Shown here: positions 1 to 5,862 of the stretch, piece after piece
Layout: each line of letters starts with the position of its first letter
How positions within the stretch are numbered: the stretch's first letter is position 1
Assembly: GCA_903892335.1 (NCBI GenBank)
Contig: CAITID010000148.1
Location: forward strand, 1-5,862
Reading direction: 5' to 3'
DNA: 5,862 nucleotides
Source: an uncultured Actinomycetes bacterium
GTDB lineage: Bacteria; Actinomycetota; Actinomycetes; Nanopelagicales; Nanopelagicaceae
Program-made: the position numbers and the translations under genes
The notes under the pieces: generated by a model
Database searches by the model: none
Seen by the model: only the letters and a program-made list of their open reading frames with translations
Told to the model about the DNA's origin: nothing

Positions 1-436
1 CAAAATCGGCAACCAACTCCTGATGCTCTGGATCGCTATCTTGCTGCATTATCTGATTGTTTGAATAATTTGTGATCTTTAAATTCTCTAAATTGATTAG
101 TGCTGTTGGATCACCATTATCGGCATGCAGTACTAAATAGGGAGTTACAACAGGTTCCAGCATCTTTCCAACGATTGCGCTCATATCCTCAAAATCAACT
201 TCTCCACTTTCAAAATCTAGAATTAAAACAATTGTTGGAACATACCTTTCGCGAAATAAGGCCCAATCGCTAACTAATTTTTGAGAAATTCCATCTTTTG
301 TACTTGCAATTACGACAACTACTTCAGCTGTGGCATCGGGAAAATCATCAGATATGGTCAAAGCCAAGTGATCAGCGATCTGTGCTTTTAGGGAGTGTTC
401 TCCCAATAAATAGCGTGCGTTGATTAGGTTTGACAT
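1..436 (-). CDS. EF-G-like translation-factor-family protein, N-terminal part, degenerate GTPase domain (partial)
   Basis: The minus strand is open without a stop from ATG at 436-434 to the window edge, giving 145 residues of a gene that continues beyond position 1. The frame opens after a TGA and this is the first ATG. Residues 37-127 can be laid over the latter half of the EF-G GTPase domain: a hydrophobic strand AEVVVVIAS (37-45), W58, VPTIVLI (66-72), VDFEDM (80-85), VTPYLVL (97-103), DPTALINLENLKITNY (109-124), then DPEHQELVADF (135-145), which resembles the stretch after the G domain in actinobacterial EF-G-like (EF-G2/FusA2) proteins. No P-loop GxxxxGK[ST], no DTPG and no NKxD is present. 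LLGEHSLKAQIADHL (10-24) sits where the P-loop should be, and about 60-70 residues carrying switches I and II appear to be missing. It probably does not hydrolyse GTP. The homology is by eye, and a ribosomal role is inference. Confidence 0.62.
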   Translation of the reverse strand, partial: MSNLINARYLLGEHSLKAQIADHLALTISDDFPDATAEVVVVIASTKDGISQKLVSDWALFRERYVPTIVLILDFESGEVDFEDMSAIVGKMLEPVVTPYLVLHADNGDPTALINLENLKITNYSNNQIMQQDSDPEHQELVADF

Positions 437-462
437 CGGTTCTAAGCCTACGATGGTATTTA
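430..462. promoter_or_regulatory. Divergent promoter region with overlapping candidate -10 boxes
   Basis: Only 25 bases (437-461) lie between the two divergent start codons. On the plus strand TACGAT (449-454) fits the actinobacterial -10 pattern TAnnnT, and it would start RNA about 7 bases downstream, at the ATG at 462. On the minus strand TAGGCT (plus positions 450-445) fits the same pattern and ends 8 bases before the ATG at 436. The two hexamers share bases 449-450. A perfect TTGACA lies at 430-435, but only 13 bases before TACGAT, which is short for a -35 box. Neither gene has a Shine-Dalgarno sequence, so leaderless transcripts are plausible. Short AT-rich hexamers occur easily by chance. 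Confidence 0.35.
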
Positions 463-1058
463 TGTTACAGAGCAGTTTTAGAGATCCTGTCGTCCGAATT
501 ATTCAGCCTTTTGCAAAATTTTTGATCAAAATTGGCGTTAGCGCTAATTGGATTTCAGCAATTGGTGGAATTGGAACTTCAATAGGTGCGCTGTATTTCT
601 TTAGTAGAGGTCAATTTATTTTTGGAATAACCGTTGTGTCTATTTTTGTGCTATTTGACCTCTTTGATGGGACCGTTGCTCGGTTGTCAAAGAAAGGGGA
701 GAGTAAGTGGGGGGCACTTCTAGATTCAACTCTTGATCGAGTAAGTGATGCAGCTATTTTGCTCGGCGGGCTTCTTTATTTTTCCAGCCGCGAAAAGGAA
801 TTGACCAAGATTTTTGTAATTGCAATTGTTGCCAGTTTCTTAGTTTCATATATAAAAGCCAAAGCTGAATCCTTGCAAATTACTTGCGAAGGTGGAATCG
901 CTGAAAGAGCTGAGCGCACGATTTTGATTCTCACCGCCTATGGTTTGTATGGCTTAGGGGTAAATGATGCGGTATCCGTTGGAATTTATGCACTAGCAAT
1001 CATCTCCGTAATCACAGTATTTCAACGATTATGGATTGTGTATCAGGGAAGTAAGTAA
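462..1058 (+). CDS. pgsA1: Phosphatidylinositol phosphate synthase (CDP-alcohol phosphatidyltransferase), PgsA1 type
   Basis: This integral membrane enzyme joins CDP-diacylglycerol and inositol 1-phosphate to give phosphatidylinositol phosphate, the precursor of PI and PIMs. The 198-residue product has the complete CDP-alcohol phosphotransferase signature D66-xx-D69-G70-xx-A73-R74-x9-G84-xxx-D88-xxx-D92; the aspartates bind metal and act in catalysis. About six hydrophobic segments are seen (roughly 30-48, 52-68, 94-107, 117-131, 153-167 and 173-190). SYIKAKAES (129-137) and GGIAERAER (144-152) resemble the inositol-phosphate-using actinobacterial enzymes more than PgsA of phosphatidylglycerol synthesis. 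I chose ATG 462 because MLQSSFRDPV matches how family members begin. ATG 453 and TTG 420 are in frame, but TTG 420 would overlap the divergent gene. It is first in a tight gene run, 3 bases before the acyltransferase. The HIT-family gene often found upstream is absent. Confidence 0.9.
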   Translation: MLQSSFRDPVVRIIQPFAKFLIKIGVSANWISAIGGIGTSIGALYFFSRGQFIFGITVVSIFVLFDLFDGTVARLSKKGESKWGALLDSTLDRVSDAAILLGGLLYFSSREKELTKIFVIAIVASFLVSYIKAKAESLQITCEGGIAERAERTILILTAYGLYGLGVNDAVSVGIYALAIISVITVFQRLWIVYQGSK

Positions 1059-1061
1059 AAG

Positions 1062-1922
1062 ATGTATCTTGGTTATTTGCTCGCTTGGCGAATCATCGGA
1101 GTTCTCCCAGAGAAAATTGCTTACAGCTTGGCGAATTTGGTATCTGATTACATATTCAAAAAAAATGGCAAAGGGGTTAAGCGCTTAAGGAGCAATTACG
1201 CCCGAGTACAACCAACTTTAAGCCCTGAGTCTTTGACAACTTTAACGAAAGAAGGAATGCGTTCTTACTTAAGGTATTGGATAGATACCTTTAGATTAAA
1301 TAAGTGGAGTACTGAGCGCATAATTTCAACTACAACAGTTACGAATGAGCATTTGCTGCGGGACCCGATTACAAGCAAACAAGGGTGTTTAGTTGTACTT
1401 CCCCATGCGGGCAACTGGGATCATGCCGCTGCCTATTTCTGTTCTACCGGAATTAATTTAACAACGGTAGCGGAGAAGCTAAAGCCAGAGCAGATATTCT
1501 TAAAATTTCTTGCCTACCGTGAAAGTATTGGTATTGAAGTTTTGCATACTGAAGAGAAGGTGATGCCAACTCTATTAAATCGACTTACTTCAGGAAAACT
1601 AGTTGCTTTAGTAGCAGATCGCGATCTTTCTAAAAATGGGATTGAAGTTAATTTCTTTGACGGAGTAGCAAAGATGCCATCTGGGCCAGCTCGACTGATT
1701 TTAGATTCAAAATCGGCTTTTATATCCGCCTTCATAACTTATACAAAGCAGGGAATACATATTGAATTTCAAAATATCGGCCCAATTCCCACCGAAGGTA
1801 GCATTGAGGAGAAAGTGCAGCAACTTACCCAGTTAATGGCGGATAATTTTGCTACCGGGATAAAATCATCCACAGTAAACTGGCATATGTTGCAGCGGAT
1901 TTGGGTCGATGAAAAAAATTAA
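1062..1922 (+). CDS. Phosphatidylinositol mannoside acyltransferase, PatA-like (LpxL/HtrB family)
   Basis: Its predicted role is to transfer a fatty acyl chain from acyl-CoA to the mannose of PIM1/PIM2 at the cytoplasmic face of the membrane. The 286-residue product shows the family's HxxxxD catalytic motif as H115-AGNW-D120 within LVVLPHAGNWDH. It is followed by VAEKLKPEQIF (136-146), VADRDLS (184-190), an FFDG strand (198-201) and MPSGPARL (205-212), which are the usual conserved blocks of bacterial lysophospholipid/lipid-A-type acyltransferases. It is somewhat shorter than mycobacterial PatA (about 316 residues). The start lies 3 bases after the pgsA1 stop, with AGGGA at 1045-1049 as a rather distant ribosome-binding site. 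The last 14 bases overlap pimA, which suggests coupled translation. The exact acyl donor and acceptor are inferred from the location between pgsA1 and pimA. Confidence 0.87.
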   Translation: MYLGYLLAWRIIGVLPEKIAYSLANLVSDYIFKKNGKGVKRLRSNYARVQPTLSPESLTTLTKEGMRSYLRYWIDTFRLNKWSTERIISTTTVTNEHLLRDPITSKQGCLVVLPHAGNWDHAAAYFCSTGINLTTVAEKLKPEQIFLKFLAYRESIGIEVLHTEEKVMPTLLNRLTSGKLVALVADRDLSKNGIEVNFFDGVAKMPSGPARLILDSKSAFISAFITYTKQGIHIEFQNIGPIPTEGSIEEKVQQLTQLMADNFATGIKSSTVNWHMLQRIWVDEKN

Positions 1923-3069
1923 AATTGGAATGGTTTGCCCATACGGTTGGGATTCACCCGGTGGTGTACAAACCCATATTCGAGAACTTACTCGCCACTT
2001 ACTTGATGAAGGACATCAAGTTTCCGTATTTGCACCTGTTACAAATGAGGAGAGTATTCAAGAGGATTGGTTAGTAAATGCTGGCAAACCAATTTCTATT
2101 CCAGTTAATGGTTCAGTAGCGCGAGTTTTATTTGGCCCAATTGCAAGCTCTCGTGTGAAGCAATGGATTGCGCAGGGTGATTTCGATTTGTTGCATCTTC
2201 ATGAACCTGCGATCCCTTCACTGTCCTTACTTGCATGCTCTGCAGCAACTGGACCAATGGTTGGAACCTTCCATGTTTCCTCGCCAAAACAGAAAGCGAT
2301 TTATGCAATTGGACCAATTCTTGAGCCGATCGTTGAAAAACTAACTGCTCGAATTGCAGTCAGTGAGAGCGCACGAAAAACTTTGAAAGAACACTTTGAC
2401 ACTGATGCAGTGGTTATCCCAAATGGAATCGAAGGCGCGCAGTACGCCAATGCTCAACCAACGATTCATTGGCGCAACCCGAACACTCTTGGATTTATTG
2501 GAAGATTTGAGGAACCACGCAAAGGATTACAAGTACTTCTCGCCGCGCTTCCAATTATTGCTAGATTCATTCCAGATGTTCGCATATTGATCGCTGGGCC
2601 AGGAGATGGCGATGAGTTCATAAAGGGATTAGATGTCGGACTTAGAAATCGAATAGTTTTTCTTGGATTTCTTACGGATCAAGAAAAAGCTTCATTATTG
2701 AAATCTATTGATATCTACGTTGCACCAAATACTGGCGGTGAATCCTTTGGCATAATCTTGACTGAGGCTTTATCTGCAGGCACTCCTGTTGTAGCAAGTG
2801 ATATCCCTGCCTTTAAAGCAGTTCTGGAAAACGGAGATGCCGGTTTACTCTTTAAAAATGAGGATAGTTCAGATTTAGCAAAAGTACTGATTGGTTTGTT
2901 AAGGGATAGTGAAAAGCAAAAACAATTGAGTAATCGTGGAAAATTAAGCTCTCAAAAATATGATTGGCAGGTTGTGGCGGAGCAAATCCTGACCGTGTAT
3001 GAAATGGCTATGGCTGGTAATGAAAAAGTTGGATTAATTTCAGATAATAGATTTTGGAACCGGCGATAA
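1909..3069 (+). CDS. pimA: Phosphatidylinositol alpha-mannosyltransferase PimA (GT4 family)
   Basis: PimA transfers mannose from GDP-mannose to the 2-position of the inositol of PI, the first step of PIM synthesis, and is a peripheral protein on the inner leaflet. The 386-residue product is a GT-B fold GT4 enzyme. The N-terminal Rossmann half begins MVCPYGWDSPGGVQTH (8-23) with the glycine-rich acceptor/donor loop. TFH with H122 corresponds to the acceptor-side histidine. VIPNGIE (169-175) marks the linker to the C-terminal half. IGRFEEPRKG holds R199 and K205 for the nucleotide-sugar phosphates, and GGESFGIILTE gives the EX7E pair E278/E286. These spacings match mycobacterial PimA (R196, K202). 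The ATG lies inside the acyltransferase gene in another frame, 14 bases before its end is complete, and the stop is 1 base before the next start. PimB' or another GT4 enzyme is the main alternative; the neighbours favour PimA. Confidence 0.9.
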   Translation: MKKIKIGMVCPYGWDSPGGVQTHIRELTRHLLDEGHQVSVFAPVTNEESIQEDWLVNAGKPISIPVNGSVARVLFGPIASSRVKQWIAQGDFDLLHLHEPAIPSLSLLACSAATGPMVGTFHVSSPKQKAIYAIGPILEPIVEKLTARIAVSESARKTLKEHFDTDAVVIPNGIEGAQYANAQPTIHWRNPNTLGFIGRFEEPRKGLQVLLAALPIIARFIPDVRILIAGPGDGDEFIKGLDVGLRNRIVFLGFLTDQEKASLLKSIDIYVAPNTGGESFGIILTEALSAGTPVVASDIPAFKAVLENGDAGLLFKNEDSSDLAKVLIGLLRDSEKQKQLSNRGKLSSQKYDWQVVAEQILTVYEMAMAGNEKVGLISDNRFWNRR

Positions 3070-3070
3070 A

Positions 3071-3577
3071 ATGAATCTAAATCAGATAGTAATCGCAGCA
3101 CTAGTTCTTTTAATTCTTTGGTACCTCACCTTTTTAGCTTCAAGATTAGATCGATTACACCACAGAGTTGAAACTTCCTGGGCGACTTTGGATTCATTAT
3201 TACAAAAACGTGCTGCGATCGCTACTGAGATTGTCCGAGAATCTAATATTGATCCGGCAACTGCATTCTTGATTTCAAACGCTGCGCACTCCGCCCGGGA
3301 TGCTGGAATTGCAGGTCGATCAGAGGCGGAGAGTGTTCTGTCTGAAGCACTCAAAATGATTCAAGAAATTGCTTATGATGAAACGCTAGAGCTGCCATCT
3401 GAACTATTGATTGAATTATCTGACATCACCAGCAAAATTAGATTGGCAATTAATCTGCATTTGGAGTCGGTTAATTCTGCCCGCAATTTGCGAAACAAAA
3501 TCTTTATTCGTTTATTTAGATTAGCTGGAAAAGCACCACTTCCAGTGAAGTACAGTTTTGAGGATGATGCGCTTTGA
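3071..3577 (+). CDS. LemA-like single-pass membrane protein, homologous to the N-terminal part of Rv2609c-type proteins
   Basis: The function is unknown. The 168-residue product has one N-terminal hydrophobic segment (about 5-24), then a helical, charged region likely to form a coiled-coil bundle: ASRLDRLHHRVETSWATLDS (24-43) followed by LLQKRAAIATEIV (44-56) is a LemA-like pattern. A conserved-looking C-terminus, RLFRLAGKAPLPVKYSFED, follows at about 147-165. From memory, the mycobacterial gene after pimA (Rv2609c) has a comparable membrane/helical part followed by a Nudix domain. Here the protein ends where that domain would begin. It starts 1 base after the pimA stop with only a weak GGA upstream (3056-3058), so translation probably depends on coupling. 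Its last four bases overlap the next gene. The position in the PIM operon suggests an envelope role, which is inference. Confidence 0.72.
   Translation: MNLNQIVIAALVLLILWYLTFLASRLDRLHHRVETSWATLDSLLQKRAAIATEIVRESNIDPATAFLISNAAHSARDAGIAGRSEAESVLSEALKMIQEIAYDETLELPSELLIELSDITSKIRLAINLHLESVNSARNLRNKIFIRLFRLAGKAPLPVKYSFEDDAL
3560..3576 (+). promoter_or_regulatory. Ribosome-binding site that sets a TTG start
   Basis: GAGGA at 3560-3564 lies 9 bases before TTG 3574-3576, which overlaps the TGA stop (3575-3577) of the preceding gene as TTGA. An in-frame TGA at 3565-3567 rules out any start further upstream. The product's hydrophobic N-terminus begins directly after this TTG, so a later start would cut the membrane segment. 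Confidence 0.7.
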
Positions 3578-4584
3578 AAGCACTTCGCAGGTTATTAGTT
3601 GCTGCTTTAATCATCATTCCGATAATCTTCATTGGTAATTCTGGATTTCTTCCATCCTTAACATCTCAAAAGAAGCCCGATACTCCCGTTCAACTAAATT
3701 ACTTAACTGGTCTGCCGGGATCAAATGATTTCCTGTTGGCAGTAAAAATCGATGACACTGAGGCTGCTCATCCACAAATAGGTGTACAAGATGCGGATAT
3801 AGTTTATGTAGAGCAGGTTGAATCAGGATTAACTCGGTTACTGGCGATTTTTTCCTCAAAACTGCCAGAAGTAATTGGCCCGGTTAGATCAGCAAGAATT
3901 TCAGATATTGATTTGTTGGCACCATTTGGGCGGATCGCATTTGCCTACAGTGGATCACAAACAAAGATGCGACCAGTTCTTGCAAAGGCCAATCTAAATA
4001 ATTTATCCGCCGAGCGAAATCCGCCATCAATTTTTGATCGTGATCCAGAGAGAATTGGGCCAGTGAACATGATTTTATATCCATCACTGCTACTTAAAAG
4101 AGCGGTGGAGACATACAAAATGGATTTAGTTACGTTAACGAAATCACCCTGGAATTTTGGTGAAGGTTCAAAGTTAGCCAAGGAATTGAATTCGATAAAA
4201 ATCAAATGGCCTAATGCTTCATATGAATTAAAATGGGATGTTACGCTTAAAAAATGGAACATCTACTTTAATAACAAATTAAATATTGATTCTTTACAAA
4301 ATCCATTGTTGATTGAAAATGCAATTGTGCAGAATGTAAAGATTGAAGATTCGATATATGGTGATAAGTTTGGTGGAATTACTCCACTTTCAATCACAGT
4401 TGGTTCTGGAGATGGATTTTTACTTCGTGATGGCAAAGCGCTGGCGATCAAGTGGGAACGAAGTGTCGGAGATACCTTTACGAGGTGGTTTGATCTTGAA
4501 GGAAATGATTTAAATCTCACACCCGGTAAAACTTGGGTCTTTTTGAGCAGTGCGCCACCAGTTTTAAGTTATGCGCTCAGTTAA
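3574..4584 (+). CDS. DUF3048 (YerB-like) extracytoplasmic protein
   Basis: The 336-residue product belongs to the DUF3048 family, which has no established biochemical function. Residues about 6-20 form one hydrophobic segment preceded by KALRR, which is a signal peptide or membrane anchor, so the rest is probably outside the cytoplasm. The N-terminal DUF3048 domain covers about 42-180: LTGLPG (44-49), VKIDDTEAAHPQIGVQDADI (57-76), ESGLTRLLAIF (83-93) and GPVRSAR (102-108). The C-terminal domain (about 195-330) has the family's DGKALAIKWER block and a closing PGKTWVFL. No cysteine occurs anywhere, so it cannot be a lipoprotein, unlike typical Bacillus YerB. Translation starts at TTG overlapping the previous stop. 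It lies between PIM genes and pdxS, where other actinobacteria have different genes. A role in envelope metabolism is only suggested by context. Confidence 0.85.
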   Translation: MKALRRLLVAALIIIPIIFIGNSGFLPSLTSQKKPDTPVQLNYLTGLPGSNDFLLAVKIDDTEAAHPQIGVQDADIVYVEQVESGLTRLLAIFSSKLPEVIGPVRSARISDIDLLAPFGRIAFAYSGSQTKMRPVLAKANLNNLSAERNPPSIFDRDPERIGPVNMILYPSLLLKRAVETYKMDLVTLTKSPWNFGEGSKLAKELNSIKIKWPNASYELKWDVTLKKWNIYFNNKLNIDSLQNPLLIENAIVQNVKIEDSIYGDKFGGITPLSITVGSGDGFLLRDGKALAIKWERSVGDTFTRWFDLEGNDLNLTPGKTWVFLSSAPPVLSYALS

Positions 4585-4585
4585 G

Positions 4586-4610
4586 GGATTTAGGCGGGCG
4601 CGCTAAATCT
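4586..4610 (+). other. AU-rich stem with GC-rich loop after the DUF3048 gene
   Basis: GATTTAG (4587-4593) is the exact inverted repeat of CTAAATC (4603-4609), with a possible extra G-U pair (4586/4610) and a nine-base loop GCGGGCGCG. It starts 2 bases after the DUF3048 stop. No run of four or more T follows, so it is at best a weak terminator. It could instead be an RNA processing or stability element at the junction between the envelope genes and the pdx genes, or chance. Confidence 0.35.
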
Positions 4611-4621
4611 AAATTTCTTAG

Positions 4622-4664
4622 TAGACTTTGGCCCTATCGCAATAGGCATTTATTTGGGGGAGCA
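4622..4664 (+). promoter_or_regulatory. pdxS upstream region: possible -10 box, small hairpin and ribosome-binding site
   Basis: TAGACT (4622-4627) fits TAnnnT and could start an RNA near 4633-4635; no -35 box is seen. CCTAT (4633-4637) pairs with ATAGG (4642-4646) around a four-base loop CGCA, so a new transcript would begin with this small hairpin. A G-rich GGGGGAG (4656-4662) ends only 2 bases before the pdxS ATG and is the likely, closely spaced ribosome-binding site. The hairpin lies 9 bases before it. The ribosome-binding site is fairly clear; the promoter is speculative. Confidence 0.35.
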
Positions 4665-5552
4665 ATGGTTCAAGAAACTGGAACCGCAAGAGTAAAACGC
4701 GGCATGGCAGAAATGCTAAAGGGTGGCGTCATTATGGATGTCATCGATGTTGCTCAAGCCAAGATTGCAGAAGATGCAGGCGCTGTTGCTGTGATGGCAC
4801 TTGAACGTGTACCAGCTGACATCAGAGCTCAAGGTGGCGTTGCTCGTATGTCTGATCCAGATATGATTGAAAAAATTCAAGCTGCTGTGTCAATTCCGGT
4901 AATGGCGAAAGCGCGTATTGGTCATTTTGTAGAAGCACAAATTCTCCAAAGTTTAGGTGTTGATTACATTGATGAGTCTGAAGTTTTAACTCCGGCTGAT
5001 TATGCACACCATATTGATAAATGGAATTTCACAATTCCCTTTGTTTGTGGAGCGACAAATTTAGGTGAAGCATTGCGTCGAATAAATGAAGGTGCTGCCA
5101 TGATTCGCTCAAAGGGTGAGGCTGGTACTGGTGATGTTTCTAATGCAACAACTCACATGCGAACAATCGCTGGTGAAATTAGACGCCTTTCTTCCATGCG
5201 CGAAGAGGAGCTATATGTTGCGGCGAAAGAATTACAAGCTCCATATGAATTAGTTAAAGAGGTAGCAAGTTCTGGAAAATTACCAGTTGTACTTTTCACA
5301 GCAGGTGGAATTGCAACACCAGCTGATGCAGCGATGATGATGCAATTAGGCGCAGATGGTGTGTTTGTTGGTTCTGGCATATTTAAGTCTGGCGACCCAG
5401 CAAAGCGCGCTGCAGCATGTGTTAAGGCGGTTACTTATTACACAGATGCCAAGGTAATTGCTGATGTTTCTCGCGGGCTTGGTGAAGCGATGGTCGGCAT
5501 AAATGTCGCAGACATTCCAGCACCTCATCGATTAGCGGAGCGAGGCTGGTAG
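4665..5552 (+). CDS. pdxS: Pyridoxal 5'-phosphate synthase subunit PdxS
   Basis: PdxS is the synthase subunit of the DXP-independent vitamin B6 pathway. It builds PLP in the cytoplasm from ribose 5-phosphate, glyceraldehyde 3-phosphate and ammonia supplied by PdxT, as a 12-subunit ring. The 295-residue product is full length for the family. The catalytic residues are in place: D25 in GGVIMDV, K82 in MAKARIGHF (the lysine that binds the ribose phosphate) and K150 in RSKGEAGTG. The phosphate-binding loops GTGDVSNAT (154-162) and AGGIATPADA near residue 210 are also visible. The C-terminus LAERGW is typical. The frame stays open upstream to 4533, but ATG 4665 has the G-rich ribosome-binding site and gives the family's usual N-terminus. 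pdxT follows after 3 bases. The 80-base gap before it is the only sizeable gap in the plus-strand run, so it may have its own promoter. Confidence 0.97.
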   Translation: MVQETGTARVKRGMAEMLKGGVIMDVIDVAQAKIAEDAGAVAVMALERVPADIRAQGGVARMSDPDMIEKIQAAVSIPVMAKARIGHFVEAQILQSLGVDYIDESEVLTPADYAHHIDKWNFTIPFVCGATNLGEALRRINEGAAMIRSKGEAGTGDVSNATTHMRTIAGEIRRLSSMREEELYVAAKELQAPYELVKEVASSGKLPVVLFTAGGIATPADAAMMMQLGADGVFVGSGIFKSGDPAKRAAACVKAVTYYTDAKVIADVSRGLGEAMVGINVADIPAPHRLAERGW

Positions 5553-5555
5553 TTA

Positions 5556-5862
5556 ATGAAAATTGGAGTACTTGCGCTCCAAGGTGATGTAGAAGAGCAC
5601 ATTCAATCTTTAAGTGATTGTGGAGTAATTGCCTTAGCTGTTAAAACCGATTCGCAGATTCGCGATATTGATGCTTTGGTAATTCCTGGCGGTGAATCAA
5701 CCACAATTGCAAAATTAGCTCGAAGCTTTAATTTGATAGATCTGATTAGAGATCGAATTAAGGCAGGCATGCCAACGTATGGCTCATGTGCTGGGATGAT
5801 TTTGCTTGCCGAACGAGTCGAGGATGCGATCACAGGCCAAGAAACTTTTGGTGGAATTGATA
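5556..5862 (+). CDS. pdxT: Pyridoxal 5'-phosphate synthase glutaminase subunit PdxT (partial, cut by the window edge)
   Basis: PdxT is a class I glutamine amidotransferase that hydrolyses glutamine and channels ammonia to PdxS. The visible 102 residues start MKIGVLALQGDVEEH, the classic PdxT N-terminus. VIPGGESTT (42-50) holds the glycine-rich glutamine/oxyanion loop, and YGSCAGMILLAE (75-86) carries the nucleophile C78. The catalytic His/Glu pair of the family lies in the missing C-terminal half. The ATG is 3 bases after the pdxS stop, with GAGG at 5542-5545 about 10 bases upstream as the ribosome-binding site, so PdxS and PdxT are probably co-translated. No frameshift or truncation is seen within the visible part. 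Confidence 0.96.
   Translation, partial: MKIGVLALQGDVEEHIQSLSDCGVIALAVKTDSQIRDIDALVIPGGESTTIAKLARSFNLIDLIRDRIKAGMPTYGSCAGMILLAERVEDAITGQETFGGID

Noticed and set aside
1..75. Plus-strand open fragment ending in TGA at 73-75, a possible C-terminus of an upstream gene such as the HIT protein
   Set aside because: The opposite strand is open across the whole of 1-436 and gives a family-like protein. The 24-residue plus fragment shows no recognisable motif and is followed by 386 bases without a plus-strand gene.
420..461. Longer N-terminus of the pgsA1 product from TTG 420 or ATG 453
   Set aside because: The extra residues do not resemble the family's N-terminus, have no ribosome-binding site, and from TTG 420 would overlap the start of the divergent gene. 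ATG 453 cannot be fully excluded.
1909..1922. 14-base overlap of the acyltransferase and pimA as a sign of a frameshift
   Set aside because: Both proteins have complete, family-typical ends on either side of the overlap, so this is an ordinary coupled gene junction.
3945..4520. Minus-strand open frames opposite the DUF3048 gene
   Set aside because: They have low-complexity antisense composition, no ribosome-binding sites and no recognisable motifs. The plus-strand gene explains the region.
4586..4610. Intrinsic terminator between the DUF3048 gene and pdxS
   Set aside because: The stem is mostly A-U pairs with GC in the loop, and no U-run follows, so it lacks the hallmarks of a Rho-independent terminator. 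Kept only as a structured element.
4533..4664. Upstream extension of pdxS from TTG 4533
   Set aside because: It would add 44 residues with no counterpart in PdxS and overlap the DUF3048 gene by 52 bases. ATG 4665 has a G-rich ribosome-binding site and the standard N-terminus.
5603..5833. Minus-strand open frame of 76 codons opposite pdxT
   Set aside because: It is the antisense shadow of the truncated pdxT gene, which has clear PGGEST and GSCAGM motifs on the plus strand.

Overview
The window looks like chromosomal DNA from a low-GC (about 40% by eye) free-living actinobacterium with a compact genome. The best guess is a freshwater acI-type lineage (Nanopelagicales: Planktophila/Nanopelagicus-like). 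This is an inference from the actinobacteria-specific phosphatidylinositol (PI) and PI-mannoside (PIM) genes, the AT-rich codon use and the very short gaps between genes. No rRNA, tRNA, CRISPR array, insertion sequence or obvious transferred segment is visible.

Layout. On the minus strand, 1-436 is the N-terminal 145 codons of a gene that resembles the actinobacterial EF-G-like (EF-G2/FusA2) proteins but lacks recognisable GTP-binding motifs. About 25 bases separate it from a divergent plus-strand gene run that continues to the window edge: pgsA1-type phosphatidylinositol-phosphate synthase (462-1058), PatA-like PIM acyltransferase (1062-1922), pimA mannosyltransferase (1909-3069), a small membrane-anchored LemA-like protein (3071-3577), a DUF3048/YerB-like extracytoplasmic protein (3574-4584), then an 80-base gap, pdxS (4665-5552) and the first 102 codons of pdxT (5556 to the end).

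How the genes work together. PgsA1 makes phosphatidylinositol phosphate, the precursor of PI. PimA adds the first mannose to PI, and the PatA-like enzyme acylates the mannose. These three genes are the standard actinobacterial start of PIM/lipoglycan synthesis at the inner face of the membrane. They are spaced by 3 bases or overlap, so they are probably one transcript. The next two genes also point to the cell envelope, but their function is unknown. PdxS and PdxT form the pyridoxal 5'-phosphate synthase complex. The same order (pgsA1, acyltransferase, pimA, LemA-like/Nudix protein, pdxS, pdxT) is known from Mycobacterium (Rv2612c to Rv2604c), so most of the window is conserved housekeeping sequence.

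The points worth a second look are the GTPase-eroded EF-G-like gene, the tiny divergent promoter region with two possible overlapping -10 boxes, the LemA-like gene without its usual Nudix domain, and the DUF3048 gene in a PIM operon. I do not see a clearly new multi-gene system.
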